Counted from the first letter of the stretch, positions 27,288 to 37,198 are shown. The stretch: 64,000 nt of DNA from JAMXLO01 sp963726125 (GCA_963726125.1 CAVSBG010000001.1:248001-312000), one strand, 5' to 3'. Numbers and translations are program-made. Notes: generated by a model from the sequence alone, not told the origin.

Positions 27288-28079
27288 TCATCGCGAGACG
27301 GCAACGCGTTGTCCGCGCTGCCGCGCAAAATGCACGGCCGCCAGCAACAATGCCGTCAGCACAATGGTCAGCGTGGAAACCGCCGCGATCGTCGGATCAA
27401 TGGCGAACCGAAGATCGTCCCACATGCGACGCGGCAGCGTTACGGCACCGGAACCTGAGAGGTAAAGCGACACCACCAGTTCGTCGAACGAGGTGATGAA
27501 CGCGAACAGCGCGCCGACCAGAACACCTGGCCGTATCAGCGGCAGCGTGACCTGGCGAAACGTGCCCCACGGCGTCGCGCCGAGCGACAGCGCCGCCCGT
27601 TCCAACCGGCGATCGAAACCAGCGAGGCTGGCGCCAACGCTGGTCACCACGAACGGGACGGCAAGGCAGGTGTGCCCGGTCACCAGGCCGAGCGGTGTGC
27701 CAACGAGGCCGTAGCGCGAGTAGGCGTAATAGATGCCAATGGCGACAACGATTACCGGCACGATCAACGGCGATACGATCAACGCCCCGGCGATGTTGCG
27801 CCACAAACGCGGCAGACGCGCGAGGCCGAGCGCGGCGAGCGTGCCCAGCACCGTTGCCAACACGACGACAGCGATGGCGACCATCAGGCTCAATGCGGTC
27901 GCCTCGAGCCATTCGTTGCTACCGAGATAAGCGCGATACCAGCGAATGCCGAAAGCAGGTGGCGGGAATGTCAGGTAGGTCGCCGAGGAGAACGACAGGA
28001 TCACGATGATGACGATCGGCAACGCCATGAACAGCAGGATCGCCGTGACCAGCACGCCCAGCGTGGTGCGACCGATCAT
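27288..28079 (-). CDS. Spermidine/putrescine-type ABC permease (PotC-like)
   Basis: This 263-residue permease starts MIGRTTLGVLVTAILL at 28079, where the ATG overlaps the stop of the PotB-like gene. It has six or so hydrophobic helices and the EAA loop FDRRLERAALSLGATPWGTF. It is the last gene of the PotABCD-type system that begins at 32.7 kb. Confidence 0.91.
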   Translation of the reverse strand: MIGRTTLGVLVTAILLFMALPIVIIVILSFSSATYLTFPPPAFGIRWYRAYLGSNEWLEATALSLMVAIAVVVLATVLGTLAALGLARLPRLWRNIAGALIVSPLIVPVIVVAIGIYYAYSRYGLVGTPLGLVTGHTCLAVPFVVTSVGASLAGFDRRLERAALSLGATPWGTFRQVTLPLIRPGVLVGALFAFITSFDELVVSLYLSGSGAVTLPRRMWDDLRFAIDPTIAAVSTLTIVLTALLLAAVHFARQRGQRVAVSR

Positions 28080-28978
28080 CGCGTCGAACCTTGCAGCGCG
28101 TCGCGAACGCCGGGGAGACGTTGCGCCAGGGCGAGGATGGCAAGTGTCGCCGCCAACAGAGTTGCGGACAGACACGCGGCGTACGGCCAGTTGATCAGGT
28201 CCACCTGCTGCGCGATCAGCATCGACAGCATCATGTCGTGCGGGCCGCCGACCAGCGCCGGCGTGATATAGAAGCCAAGCGACAACACGAACACCAGCAG
28301 CGTCCCCGCGGCGACGCCTGGCATCGACAGCGGCAGCATCACCTGGATGAACGTGCGCCACGGCGATGCGCCCAGCCCCGCGGCAGCACGCGGCAGCGCC
28401 GGATCGATCTGCCGCAGCGAACTGGCGATCGGCAGGATCATGTACGGCAGCAGGATGTGGATCATCGCGATGTGCACGGCGATCGGCGTGTTGAGCAGGC
28501 GCAGAGGTGTGGCGATCAGGCTGGTGGAGAGCAGTGCCTCGTTCACCAGACCATGGCGGCCGAGCAGCACCATCCAGGCGTAGCTACGCACCAGCACGCT
28601 GGTCCAGAACGGCAGCAGCACAAGGATCAGGACAATCGCCGCGAGACCGCCACGCAGCCGCGACAGCGCAAGCGCCACCGGATAGCCCAGCAGCAGCGAG
28701 CCGACAGTCACCACGAATGAAACGCGCAAGGTGTTGGTGAAGACTGTCAGGAACACGCTGTCGTGGGAAAGCTGGCGATAGTTGTCCAGCGACCAATGCG
28801 GATCGGACACGCTCCGTAGCAGCATCGCGATCACCGGCAGCGCGTAGAACACCAGCATGTAAAGAACGAGAGGCGCGGTCAGGAGGTACGGCGCCAGGTT
28901 GCGCGGCGTGCTCAGAGGAATGGCCGCTCCAGTTGAAACTGTTGTGCTCATTGTGGGAGTGGGGAGCAGCAGTGCCAC
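28076..28978 (-). CDS. Spermidine/putrescine-type ABC permease (PotB-like)
   Basis: This 300-residue permease has a first membrane helix LLTAPLVLYMLVFYALPVIA and the EAA loop IDPALPRAAAGLGASPWRTF. It overlaps the PotC-like gene by four bases. A REP-like pair (28981-29076) separates it from the ATPase gene, which may lower permease expression relative to the binding protein. Confidence 0.91.
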   Translation of the reverse strand: MALLLPTPTMSTTVSTGAAIPLSTPRNLAPYLLTAPLVLYMLVFYALPVIAMLLRSVSDPHWSLDNYRQLSHDSVFLTVFTNTLRVSFVVTVGSLLLGYPVALALSRLRGGLAAIVLILVLLPFWTSVLVRSYAWMVLLGRHGLVNEALLSTSLIATPLRLLNTPIAVHIAMIHILLPYMILPIASSLRQIDPALPRAAAGLGASPWRTFIQVMLPLSMPGVAAGTLLVFVLSLGFYITPALVGGPHDMMLSMLIAQQVDLINWPYAACLSATLLAATLAILALAQRLPGVRDALQGSTR

Positions 28979-28980
28979 AC

Positions 28981-29076
28981 CCCCTCTCCCGCGAAGCGGG
29001 GGAGGTCAGGGAGGGGGTATTGTGAATGAACGCAACACCCCCTCCCCAACCCTCCCCCGCTTTGCGGGAGAGGGAG
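28981..29076. repeat. Pair of inverted REP-like GC hairpins
   Basis: Two related hairpins, ccccctctcccgcgaagcgg... (28981 onward) and ...ctcccccgctttgcgggag... (to 29076), are inverted copies of each other and sit between the ATPase and permease genes of one ABC operon. They share the CTCCCGC-loop-GCGGGGGAG core with the repeats at 890 and 37721-37811. Confidence 0.7.
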
Positions 29077-29099
29077 TATTGTGTCGGCCATTACCGACA

Positions 29100-30206
29100 T
29101 TACATCACCACCGTGTCAGCCACCGACCAGGCTATTTCGATCGTTTCGCCGATCATCCTGCGCCTGGTGTCTGCGCCGGAAGGCTCCTTCAACACGATCG
29201 GCAGTCCGCCTTCACACTGGCACAGATAACGACATCGCTCACCGGCGAATACCGCTTCACTGATGATAACCCGCAGGCGATTCTGCTGCGAGGCGTTCGG
29301 CCTCGGGGTGTCCGCGAAGCGCATGCGCTCCGGCCGCGTGGTCAGCGTGACCTTGTCGCCGATTGCGCGACCGATTAAGGCCACACCGCGTACAACCCCA
29401 CCCGCGCAATCGGCAATGACCAACCCGTCCTCGAAGCCTCGCACGACCGCGGGCAGGAAATTCGATTCACCGATGAATGACGCAACGAACTGATCGCATG
29501 GCCGATCATACAGTTCGTCCGGCGAGCCGACCTGGGCGATGATGCCCTCGTTCACCACAGCGATGCGATCGGACATCGTCAGCGCTTCCTGCTGATCGTG
29601 CGTGACGTAGATGAAGGTGATGCCGAGGTCCGCGTGCAGCCGCCGCATCTCAAGCTGCAGGCTCTCGCGCAACTGCTTGTCCAATGCCCCGAGCGGCTCG
29701 TCCATCAGCAACAGCCGCGGTCTGAACACGATGGCCCGCGCCAGCGCCACCCGCTGCTGCTGGCCGCCGGAAAGCTGCCGGGGATAGCGCGCCTGGTAAC
29801 CGGGCAGCTGCACCAGGTCCAGGCTCTCCTCCACCAGCCGCGTGCGCGTCGCGCGATCGACGCCGCGCTGCTTCAGCGGAAACGCGATGTTCTCCGCCAC
29901 CGTCAGGTGCGGGAACAATGCGTAGTTCTGGAACACCATGCCGATGTTCCGCTTGTGCGCGGGCAAGGTCACGACTGACCGGCCGTCGATCGCGATATCG
30001 CCTGCCGTCGGCACCTCGAAGCCGGCGATCATCATCAGCATTGTGGTTTTGCCGGAGCCACTCGGCCCAAGCAGCGTCAGGAACTCACCCGAGCGGATAT
30101 CCAGCGAGATGCCACGCACCGCGCCCACATTATCGAAACGCTTCTCCAAACCGGACAGCACGACCGCGGCTCCCTTCTCCGCGACCATGGCGACCGAACC
30201 ATCCAT
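29100..30206 (-). CDS. Spermidine/putrescine-type ABC ATPase (PotA-like)
   Basis: This 368-residue ABC ATPase carries the TOBE-type C-terminal extension of the PotA/FbpC group. Walker A is GPSGSGKTT, the signature LSGGQQQR and Walker B LLLMDEPLGALDK, with switch His in YVTHDQQEAL. The C-terminal part (after about residue 240) is the regulatory TOBE domain. It follows the binding protein by three bases. Confidence 0.93.
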   Translation of the reverse strand: MDGSVAMVAEKGAAVVLSGLEKRFDNVGAVRGISLDIRSGEFLTLLGPSGSGKTTMLMMIAGFEVPTAGDIAIDGRSVVTLPAHKRNIGMVFQNYALFPHLTVAENIAFPLKQRGVDRATRTRLVEESLDLVQLPGYQARYPRQLSGGQQQRVALARAIVFRPRLLLMDEPLGALDKQLRESLQLEMRRLHADLGITFIYVTHDQQEALTMSDRIAVVNEGIIAQVGSPDELYDRPCDQFVASFIGESNFLPAVVRGFEDGLVIADCAGGVVRGVALIGRAIGDKVTLTTRPERMRFADTPRPNASQQNRLRVIISEAVFAGERCRYLCQCEGGLPIVLKEPSGADTRRRMIGETIEIAWSVADTVVM

Positions 30207-30209
30207 GTT

Positions 30210-31328
30210 TCAGCTCAGCACCCACTTGTTCCAGGCGCCGATCACCTTGTCGCGGTTGTCCGACCACCATGCGTAGTCGTACGGCACAAGCTGCGATCTG
30301 ATCGCCGGTGCACTCGGCAGCAGTTCTAGTTGCTTCGGCGCGATATACTGATCGGACCCGCTGTTGACCGAGCCATATGGGATCAACGACGACAGCCGCG
30401 CTTGCGAGATCGCCATCGTGCCGAAGCCGATGAACTTCATCGCGTTGACCTTGTTTGGTGCGCCCTTTGGCACCGCCCAGCAATCCCGCTTCAGCAGGCC
30501 CTGCGGCCAGCTTATCGCGGTCGGCACACCGGCGGCCTGGATTGCCGCCATGCGGCCATTCCACACCGAGGTCAGCACCACTTCCTTGTCGGTCAGCATC
30601 TGCGGCGGGATCGCGCCTGTCTCCCACCACTTCACCACGCTGCCTTTGACATTGTCGTAGCTGGCAAATGCCTTGTCGATGTCGATCGGATACACCTTGT
30701 CCGGTGGCACACCCGCAGCCATCAGTGCGAATTCGAGTTCCGGAGAACTCGGGCCGGCGCCACCCAGCGCGCGGTCGCCGGGAAACTTCTTGGTGTCCCA
30801 AAAATCCGCCCAGCCGACCGGGATCGCACCTTTGAACGCATCGGTGCGGTAGGCCATCACCTCGGCCCATACCAGCATGTCCAGCGCGTAGTCGTAGCGA
30901 TACACCGGATCGATGTGGTCCGTATCCACAAGGTCATAGTCAATCTTCTCGAAGTAGTCGCCCTTCTTCATCAGGTTGCGCACCGTGCCGCGGCTGAGCT
31001 GGACCACGTCCCACTCGACGTTGCCGGTCTCCACCATCGCCTTCACCTTGTTGATGTCGGCGCCGGCAAAGTCCTTCACGTTGACACCGGACAGGCGGCC
31101 GTACGGCTCATAGTACGCCTTGCGTTGTGCGTCCTGTGCAGTGCCACCGTAGCCGGCGATGCGCAGCTCGCCGGTCCCTTTCAGTTTGTCGGGGATCGAG
31201 GTGTACTCAGCAAGTTTGGGCGCATCGTCCGCCCAGGCACGACGCGCACCCAGCCCACTGGCAGCCGCGGCGCCGAGGGCGAGAAAGGCACGACGATCGA
31301 GCTCCGTCAGCACGGGTCGGTATGGCAT
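30210..31328 (-). CDS. Spermidine/putrescine-type ABC substrate-binding protein (PotD-like)
   Basis: This 372-residue extracellular binding protein has a Tat signal (LDRRAFLALGAAAASGLG). It shows the PotD-like start GELRIAGYGGTAQDAQRKAYYEP, WDVVQLSRGTVRNLMKKG and YRYDYALDMLVWAEVMAYRT. The family transports polyamines but also opines, thiamine and other organic cations, so the ligand is uncertain. It is transcribed after the LLM monooxygenase, 24 bases downstream. Confidence 0.9.
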   Translation of the reverse strand: MPYRPVLTELDRRAFLALGAAAASGLGARRAWADDAPKLAEYTSIPDKLKGTGELRIAGYGGTAQDAQRKAYYEPYGRLSGVNVKDFAGADINKVKAMVETGNVEWDVVQLSRGTVRNLMKKGDYFEKIDYDLVDTDHIDPVYRYDYALDMLVWAEVMAYRTDAFKGAIPVGWADFWDTKKFPGDRALGGAGPSSPELEFALMAAGVPPDKVYPIDIDKAFASYDNVKGSVVKWWETGAIPPQMLTDKEVVLTSVWNGRMAAIQAAGVPTAISWPQGLLKRDCWAVPKGAPNKVNAMKFIGFGTMAISQARLSSLIPYGSVNSGSDQYIAPKQLELLPSAPAIRSQLVPYDYAWWSDNRDKVIGAWNKWVLS

Positions 31329-31352
31329 GGCTTCGCCTCCTGCGATGGCGGT

Positions 31353-32669
31353 TCAGAACTCCAACAGATTGTCGCGGAACTGCGCGTGCGTGTACGCCGC
31401 GCGAACCAGACCGCGATCCTGCAAGGCCGGGATCAGGCCGTCCTCCACCTCGGCCAGCGTGCGGCGGTTGACGTTGGGCATGGAGAACAGGAAGCCGTCA
31501 CCCCCAACCTCCTCCATCACCTCCCCCATGCGCGCGGCGAGAGACTCCGGTGTGCCGACAAGCTCCACCGAGAGCTCGGTGGCATTGTGCTGCGACATCG
31601 CCTCGCGCAGCGTGCGTCCCGCCGCCTTGGCGCGGAACTCGTCCAGTGTCTGCTGATGGCCGTTGGTGGTGACGCCCTCGGGCAGCGGCGCGTCGAGATC
31701 GAACCTGCCGAAGTCGATGTTGGTGACCTTGCCGAGATGCGCGAGGCGCTGCGGCAGTTGCTCGGCGGCATGCGCGGCGCGCATCCGCTGTTTCTCCTGC
31801 GCCTCGGCCTCGGTCTCGCCGATGATGGGCGCGACCAGGAACAGCACCTTGCACTGGTCGGGATCGCGCCCGCACGCGGCCATGCGCGCACGCACGTCGT
31901 CGCGGTAGGCCTTCATCGCGGCAACGCCTTTGGTGTGCGCGACGATGGTGTCGGCATGTTGCGCGGCGAACTGGCGCCCGCGCGGCGAGCCGCCTGCCTG
32001 CGCGATCACCGGCTGGCCCTGCGGTGCCGGCCCGGAATTCAGCGGGCCGCGCGTCTTGTAGAAGCGCCCCTCATGGTTCACCGCGTGCACCTTGGTGTGG
32101 TCCACCAGGATGCCGCCATGCCGGTCGGCGATGATGGCGCCGGGCTCCCAGGACGACCACAGCGCCTTTACGACCTGCATGTACTCGTCGGCCATGTCGT
32201 AGCGCAGGTCGTGCTCCGGCATGCCCGGCAGGCCGAAATTCATCGCCGCGAAATCGGAGCTGCCGGTGACCGCGTTCCAGCCGATCCGCCCGGACGACAC
32301 CTGGTCCAACGTGGCCATCAGCCGCGCCAGCAGATAGGGCGGGTAGGCATAGGTGCCGAAGGTCGGGACGATGCCGATACGCGAGGTCACCGCGGTCATC
32401 AGCGACGCAACCACCGACGGATCCTGCCGCGGCACTGCGATGCCGTAGTTCAGGTAGATCTGCGTCGAGCCGCCCCAGCTTTCGCCGACGTAGGAAGAGT
32501 CCTCGATCAGCACGTAGTCGAAGCAGGCGCGCTCGAGACAGCGTGCGAGGTCGGTGAACAGTTCCGGCACCATCCAGGTGCGGCCGATATGTCCGGTCCA
32601 TGGCTCGCCCCAGGCCTGCGCGCTGGAGCCTTGCAGGAACCATCCCAGGTGGAAGGGTTTCGCGGCCAT
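31353..32669 (-). CDS. NtaA/DmoA/SnaA-type FMNH2-dependent monooxygenase
   Basis: This 438-residue luciferase-fold monooxygenase of the long subgroup (nitrilotriacetate, dibenzothiophene sulfone and dimethylsulfide monooxygenases) starts at 32669, MAAKPFHLGWFLQGSSAQAW. Family segments are LATLDQVSSGRIGWNAVTGS (visible as MATLDQVSSGRIGWNAVTGS), DEYMQVVKALWSSWEPGAI and QPVIAQAGGSPRGRQFAAQHAD. It needs a separate flavin reductase, and none is in the window. It heads the PotABCD-type operon, so the transporter probably imports its substrate, perhaps an organosulfur or amino-polycarboxylate compound. Confidence 0.9.
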   Translation of the reverse strand: MAAKPFHLGWFLQGSSAQAWGEPWTGHIGRTWMVPELFTDLARCLERACFDYVLIEDSSYVGESWGGSTQIYLNYGIAVPRQDPSVVASLMTAVTSRIGIVPTFGTYAYPPYLLARLMATLDQVSSGRIGWNAVTGSSDFAAMNFGLPGMPEHDLRYDMADEYMQVVKALWSSWEPGAIIADRHGGILVDHTKVHAVNHEGRFYKTRGPLNSGPAPQGQPVIAQAGGSPRGRQFAAQHADTIVAHTKGVAAMKAYRDDVRARMAACGRDPDQCKVLFLVAPIIGETEAEAQEKQRMRAAHAAEQLPQRLAHLGKVTNIDFGRFDLDAPLPEGVTTNGHQQTLDEFRAKAAGRTLREAMSQHNATELSVELVGTPESLAARMGEVMEEVGGDGFLFSMPNVNRRTLAEVEDGLIPALQDRGLVRAAYTHAQFRDNLLEF

Positions 32670-32832
32670 TGGCCCGCTCCTGTCGCTGACGCATGTCGGA
32701 CGCTCGTTCCCCGGCGGAACGATGCAATCGTCATGCCGCTTCGTTGCGTGGGTTTTCGCGCGATACCAGAGCGCGGGCGCCGATTTGCTGGGCAGGCTGC
32801 CAGCGAGGTGAGCAACCGCGCACGCAGCGAGG

Positions 32833-33108
32833 CTACGCCGACGGTACCTGACGGAAGCCGAAATGCTCCGGCGGGTCGGCCATATCCTCCTCAATGCTGA
32901 CGACTTCCGCCATGCGCGGACCGCGCCGGCACAGACGCAGCAATTCCTCCACCGCGGCGATGTCGCCGGCGACCAGCGCTTCCACCGAGCCGTCCAGCCG
33001 GTTGCGCACCCAACCCGACAGCCCGAGTTCTCTGGCGTGCTCCACCATCCATATGCGAAAGCCGACGCCCTGCACGCGGCCGCTGATGACGAGGCGCTTC
33101 GAGTTCAT
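32833..33108 (-). CDS. Acylphosphatase
   Basis: This 91-residue protein, start MNSKRLVISGRVQGVGFRIW at 33108, is a typical acylphosphatase that hydrolyses carboxyl-phosphate bonds. The signature GRVQGVGFR contains the substrate-binding Arg (Arg18); the catalytic Asn (Asn36) lies in LSGWVRNRLDGSVEA. The start overlaps the ATP12 gene by four bases, so it is translated as part of the 32.8-37.2 kb gene run. Confidence 0.92.
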   Translation of the reverse strand: MNSKRLVISGRVQGVGFRIWMVEHARELGLSGWVRNRLDGSVEALVAGDIAAVEELLRLCRRGPRMAEVVSIEEDMADPPEHFGFRQVPSA

Positions 33109-33824
33109 GCCACGCTCACCGGTCGCGTCAGGCGCAGGAACCGCTCGGCCAGTTCGATCTCGGCTGCGATCGCTCGCAGGCGCGCCGCTGCTTCCGCGTC
33201 CTCGCCCCACAGTTCGGCCTGAAACAGCTCGTCGAGTGCGCCCAACGCGTGGGCCGTCGCGGCATCCAGCCGCCGTTCCGCCAAAGCGAGGCCCAGCACG
33301 AGACTGCCCATGGCCGGCACCACCACGCCGAGTGCCGCCAGCGCGGGGACATCCAATGCCGCCACGGCCTGCCGCAGCGCCGCGACAGCACCGCGATGCT
33401 GTTTGACATAGGCGATGCCGGTGCTGACCCGCAGCGGTGCATCGTACGCCTGCGCGACCCAATCGAGCCATGGTTGCCAGCAATGCTGCTGCCGTTCGAC
33501 CAGCTCACGCGGCGCCTCGGCGCGGTAGCACAGCATGTCGCTCTCGGCGTAACGGGCGATCGCATCGACCGTCGGCGCGGGATCAGGAGCGATGCGCTGC
33601 TGCGCGGTACCCGCGAGACGCGTCAGCGGCGTGTCGGAGAACGACATCTCGCCGCCCGTTTCGCCCCCGGCGGCCTGCCATTCCGCCGCGATCGCATGCG
33701 CCAGCGGTTCGGCTTCGACCCGCAGCACGCCGCCGCCGGGCAGGTGCATCGGCTTGCCGTCCAGCAAGACCGCATAGCCCCCGGCCGATGGCTCGACGGT
33801 TGCGACCTGCCAGAAACGCTTCAT
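33105..33824 (-). CDS. ATP12 family F1-ATPase assembly chaperone
   Basis: This 239-residue protein is of the ATP12 family, which assists assembly of the F1 alpha subunit in mitochondria and occurs in alphaproteobacteria. Motifs are YAVLLDGKPMHLPG, AIAAEWQAAGG, PLTRLAGTAQQRI, YAESDMLCYRAEAP and ALDELFQAELWGED. The ATG at 33824 overlaps the stop of the AsmA gene. Confidence 0.9.
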   Translation of the reverse strand: MKRFWQVATVEPSAGGYAVLLDGKPMHLPGGGVLRVEAEPLAHAIAAEWQAAGGETGGEMSFSDTPLTRLAGTAQQRIAPDPAPTVDAIARYAESDMLCYRAEAPRELVERQQHCWQPWLDWVAQAYDAPLRVSTGIAYVKQHRGAVAALRQAVAALDVPALAALGVVVPAMGSLVLGLALAERRLDAATAHALGALDELFQAELWGEDAEAAARLRAIAAEIELAERFLRLTRPVSVA

Positions 33825-36172
33825 GGGAACAGCCGCTTCAGCAGATTGCCGGGGTTCGGCAGTTTCAATTTGGGCTGACCCGTCGGGGCGGCGGGTGCCG
33901 CCTCCGCCGCCGGCGTCGCGGCAGGGTTTCCGCCCCTCGCAATGGCAAGGGCCGCGCCACAGTCCGCTCCCTCTGATCGCCCGAACGACTTCCCGCCGCT
34001 CAGCACGCCGGAGACGATGCCCAGCGGCAGCCCAAGCGCCGTGCCCGCCGCCGAACCGACGGTGCCGGCGACGGCACCGGTGACATCGGACGCGGTGCTC
34101 GGGGCACGCAGCGAGCCGGTCACACGAAGCGGTACCACCACCGGCGTCGCCACGAACCGCACCTGTGGTCGCAGGTGCAGGTCGAGGGTCTCGTTGCCCA
34201 GGTTGATGGTGCCACTGCCGTCCATGCTGATCAGCGACGAACTCAGCGCAAGCGACTGCACCGTGGCGATGCCGTTTCTCGCGTCGAGCCGGGCGGCGAA
34301 GCACTGGATCTCGCTGGAACCGCCGCGGCCGACCAGATCCAGCGCGTTCACATCGCGCAGGACCGAACCGAGCGTGCTGCCCAGCAGCCGGTTGTCCACC
34401 GTCGCATTCTCCATCGCGACCCCGAGCGTTCCGTTCAGACTGGCGGCAATGGCGTGCGGCGTGGCGCCTGCGCCGCTCAGATTGGCGTGCAACTCGATGT
34501 TGCCGTTGACGTAATCAGGCTTGCCGACGGCGGCGAACACCGGCTGCAACGCCAGCGACGGCGCATTCAGCCGCAGGGTGACCGGCGGTGCGGCCTGCGA
34601 GGCATCGGCGGTGAACGCACCCTCGAGGCGACCGGCCGGCAGCGTCGCCACAACCGGATCGAGTTTCAGCTTGCCGCCGTGCAAGTCGAGATGGGTGGAG
34701 ATAGCACGGTAAAGCGAGCCGCCCCATTTCAGCTCACCGATCGTCAGCGTCACGTCGGCATCGGCCAGGCGCAACAGGTCGAACGGTATCGGGGTATCAG
34801 GAAACAGCCGGCCTTTGGTGACGGGCGGCGGTGGCGGCGATGGTGAGACGGCGGATGGCGTGGCACCCGCCGGTGCCTGCGGAGGCGGCGGTCGCGCCTG
34901 CCCGATTGCGGCGGCCAGTGCGTCGCCATCGAGTTTTTCCGACGTTGCGGTGGCATTCACCAGCGGACGCCCATCCGGCCCCTGCCCGGCCGTGCCCTTC
35001 ACCACGAGGCTCGATCCCAGCGCCTGCGCCATCCAATCGATCGGCACGGTGCCGCCGAGCTTTCCGCCGGACATCAGCAATGGCGGAATGCCGACGGAGC
35101 CGTTCAGCGTCGCCGGCGCACCCCCGAAGCTGCCCTGCATCGCAACGTGCACCGGCTGATCCGCCTTGGGCGCGGTGACGTCCAGCTTGTCGATCTTCAG
35201 ACCTGCCGCCACGCTGCTCAGGTCCGATGCCCCGACATGCAGCGTGACGTCGGAAATCGCCGGCAGCGGCGCGCCGGTATCGGCAACCTGTGCCGCAAAC
35301 GCGATGTCATGCAGCGGCGGCAGCACGGCATGAGGCACGAACGGCTGCAACGCGGCGAGGTCCGGCACGTTGGCCGTGATCTTCACCGTATAGCCGTGCA
35401 TCTGCTCCGGTTGGGCAATGCTGCCAGCCAGCGCGAGCTTCGCCCCGGCAGCGGCAACGTCGAGCCGAACCGGCCAGGCGGCCGCCGCCGCCGCACCGTG
35501 CAATTGAGCCAACGGTCCGACATCGCCAGCCAGGGTGAACGGGTTGCCATTGTACGCGGCGGTCACCGCGAGATGCATGTTGTCGGCGGGTGATGGTGCG
35601 CCGACCTCCAGCGTCTTCAGGTCGATCACGGCACTCTGGCCGGAAGCATCATCACGCCATGTCACCGTGCCGCTCTCGACGCTCAGGTCGGCTACGTTGA
35701 TCTGCGTGGTGGTTTTTTCACCCGTTGGCGTCGTCGTCGTGGCCGGACCGGACTGTGTCGGCGTCGCGCCAGGCGCCGGCGTGAACTGCCAGTTCGGCTG
35801 GCCCTTCGCGTTGCGCTCCAGCAGGATGTCGGGCTGCATGAGGTCCAGCCGGGTGATCTCGACTTTTTTGCTCAGCAGCGGCCACAGCGCGAGCTTCAGG
35901 TCCAGCTCCTTCACCGTCGCCATCTGCGGACGCGAGAAGCCGGGCGGGTTGGCAAGGCTCACGCCTTCCACCGTGAGCGTCGGCTGTAGTGAAAACCCCA
36001 GATGGATGGCGCCTTGCAGGGTCAGCTCGCGCCCTGTCGCGCGCTGCGCCGCCGCGATGATCTCGGGCTTGAAGCGATCCGGATTGAAGGTGGCCACGGC
36101 GATCCCGACGCCCACGACGACCAGCACCACCAGCCCGAGAAGCGACCACAGACCGATGCGAAGCGCGCGCAT
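33821..36172 (-). CDS. AsmA family protein
   Basis: This 783-residue protein has an N-terminal membrane anchor (LGLVVLVVVGVGIAVATFNP) and the AsmA N-domain (RFKPEIIAAAQRATGRELTL). A long periplasmic region follows, with AsmA-type C-terminal repeats near residue 540 (KLKLDPVVATLPAGRLEGAF). A Pro-rich linker (APAGATPSAVSPSPPPPPV) divides the periplasmic part. Family members act in outer-membrane lipid transport and assembly. Confidence 0.88.
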   Translation of the reverse strand: MRALRIGLWSLLGLVVLVVVGVGIAVATFNPDRFKPEIIAAAQRATGRELTLQGAIHLGFSLQPTLTVEGVSLANPPGFSRPQMATVKELDLKLALWPLLSKKVEITRLDLMQPDILLERNAKGQPNWQFTPAPGATPTQSGPATTTTPTGEKTTTQINVADLSVESGTVTWRDDASGQSAVIDLKTLEVGAPSPADNMHLAVTAAYNGNPFTLAGDVGPLAQLHGAAAAAAWPVRLDVAAAGAKLALAGSIAQPEQMHGYTVKITANVPDLAALQPFVPHAVLPPLHDIAFAAQVADTGAPLPAISDVTLHVGASDLSSVAAGLKIDKLDVTAPKADQPVHVAMQGSFGGAPATLNGSVGIPPLLMSGGKLGGTVPIDWMAQALGSSLVVKGTAGQGPDGRPLVNATATSEKLDGDALAAAIGQARPPPPQAPAGATPSAVSPSPPPPPVTKGRLFPDTPIPFDLLRLADADVTLTIGELKWGGSLYRAISTHLDLHGGKLKLDPVVATLPAGRLEGAFTADASQAAPPVTLRLNAPSLALQPVFAAVGKPDYVNGNIELHANLSGAGATPHAIAASLNGTLGVAMENATVDNRLLGSTLGSVLRDVNALDLVGRGGSSEIQCFAARLDARNGIATVQSLALSSSLISMDGSGTINLGNETLDLHLRPQVRFVATPVVVPLRVTGSLRAPSTASDVTGAVAGTVGSAAGTALGLPLGIVSGVLSGGKSFGRSEGADCGAALAIARGGNPAATPAAEAAPAAPTGQPKLKLPNPGNLLKRLFP

Positions 36173-36193
36173 GAAGCGACTGGTTCCTCCTGG

Positions 36194-37198
36194 TTACCGC
36201 CGCTCGGGCGGGCGTGGTGCGGGGGCGTGAAACCCCAGGGTCCGAAACGTCCGCGTCATGTGGGGAGGCAGCTCCGCCTCCACCACCAATGTTCCACCGG
36301 CGGGATGGGGCAGTCGAAGCGCCCGCGCATGCAAATGAAGTTCGCTTGAGAGCCCGTCGATTGTGGCGGCGAATGCATTGTTCTGGTCCGGCCTGGCGTA
36401 TTTGACATCGCCCAGTATCGGCGCGCCGATGGCAACGCAGTGGACGCGGAGCTGGTGCGTCCGCCCGGTCAGCGGCCTTAGCTCCAGCCAGGCCAGCTTC
36501 TGCCCGGCATGGTCCAGCGTGCGGTAGTCGGTGATGGCGCGGGCGGCTGCCTTGTCGTCACGCTCGGCGACCTCGGTGCGTTCACCGCGCGCGCCACCGA
36601 TGCGGCGGAGCGGCAGATCGATGCGGCCCTCCACCGGGATCGGCCGGCGCGCGGTCACCGCCCAGTAAGTCTTCTCCACGGCCCGGGTGCGGAACGCGGC
36701 GGCCAGTTTTGCCGCGTTGCCCGGCGTCGGCGCCAGCAGCAGCACGCCCGAGGTGTCGCGATCCAGCCGATGCACCAGCCGCGGCCGCTCGGGCGATCCG
36801 AAGCGCAAGGCATCGAGCATTCCGTCGAGGTGGTGCGTGATGCCAGGACCGCCCTGCACCGGCATGCCGTGCGGCTTGTTCAGCACCAGCACGTGGTCGT
36901 CGCGGTAAATCACCAGGCGTTGGAGATCGCGGGCGGTGTTGGGGTCGATCTCGGGCCTTGCTTGCAGTGCTGACCCGGGCGTTGGGGTTGGCGCTTCGGG
37001 CAGTGGCGGGATGCGCACGGATTGGCCCGCGGCGAGACGCGTCGCCGCATCGGCGCGATGCCCGTCCACGCGCACCTGTCCGGTACGGCACAGCTTCTGG
37101 ATGGCGCCCTGCGTCAGCCCGGGGAAGTGGCGGCGAAACCAGCGATCCAGCCGGATGTCGGTCTCATCCGCGGAAACGACGCGGGTCGCAATGGGCAC
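36194..37198 (-). CDS. RluA-family 23S rRNA pseudouridine synthase (RluC/RluD type)
   Basis: This 334-residue enzyme has an N-terminal S4 RNA-binding domain (DIRLDRWFRRHFPGLTQGAI, residues about 13-32) and the PseudoU_synth_2 catalytic domain. The catalytic Asp lies in LVHRLDRDTSGVLLLA. RTHQLRVHCVAIGAPILGD is another family signature. The sequence does not separate RluC from RluD with certainty. Confidence 0.9.
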   Translation of the reverse strand: MPIATRVVSADETDIRLDRWFRRHFPGLTQGAIQKLCRTGQVRVDGHRADAATRLAAGQSVRIPPLPEAPTPTPGSALQARPEIDPNTARDLQRLVIYRDDHVLVLNKPHGMPVQGGPGITHHLDGMLDALRFGSPERPRLVHRLDRDTSGVLLLAPTPGNAAKLAAAFRTRAVEKTYWAVTARRPIPVEGRIDLPLRRIGGARGERTEVAERDDKAAARAITDYRTLDHAGQKLAWLELRPLTGRTHQLRVHCVAIGAPILGDVKYARPDQNNAFAATIDGLSSELHLHARALRLPHPAGGTLVVEAELPPHMTRTFRTLGFHAPAPRPPERR

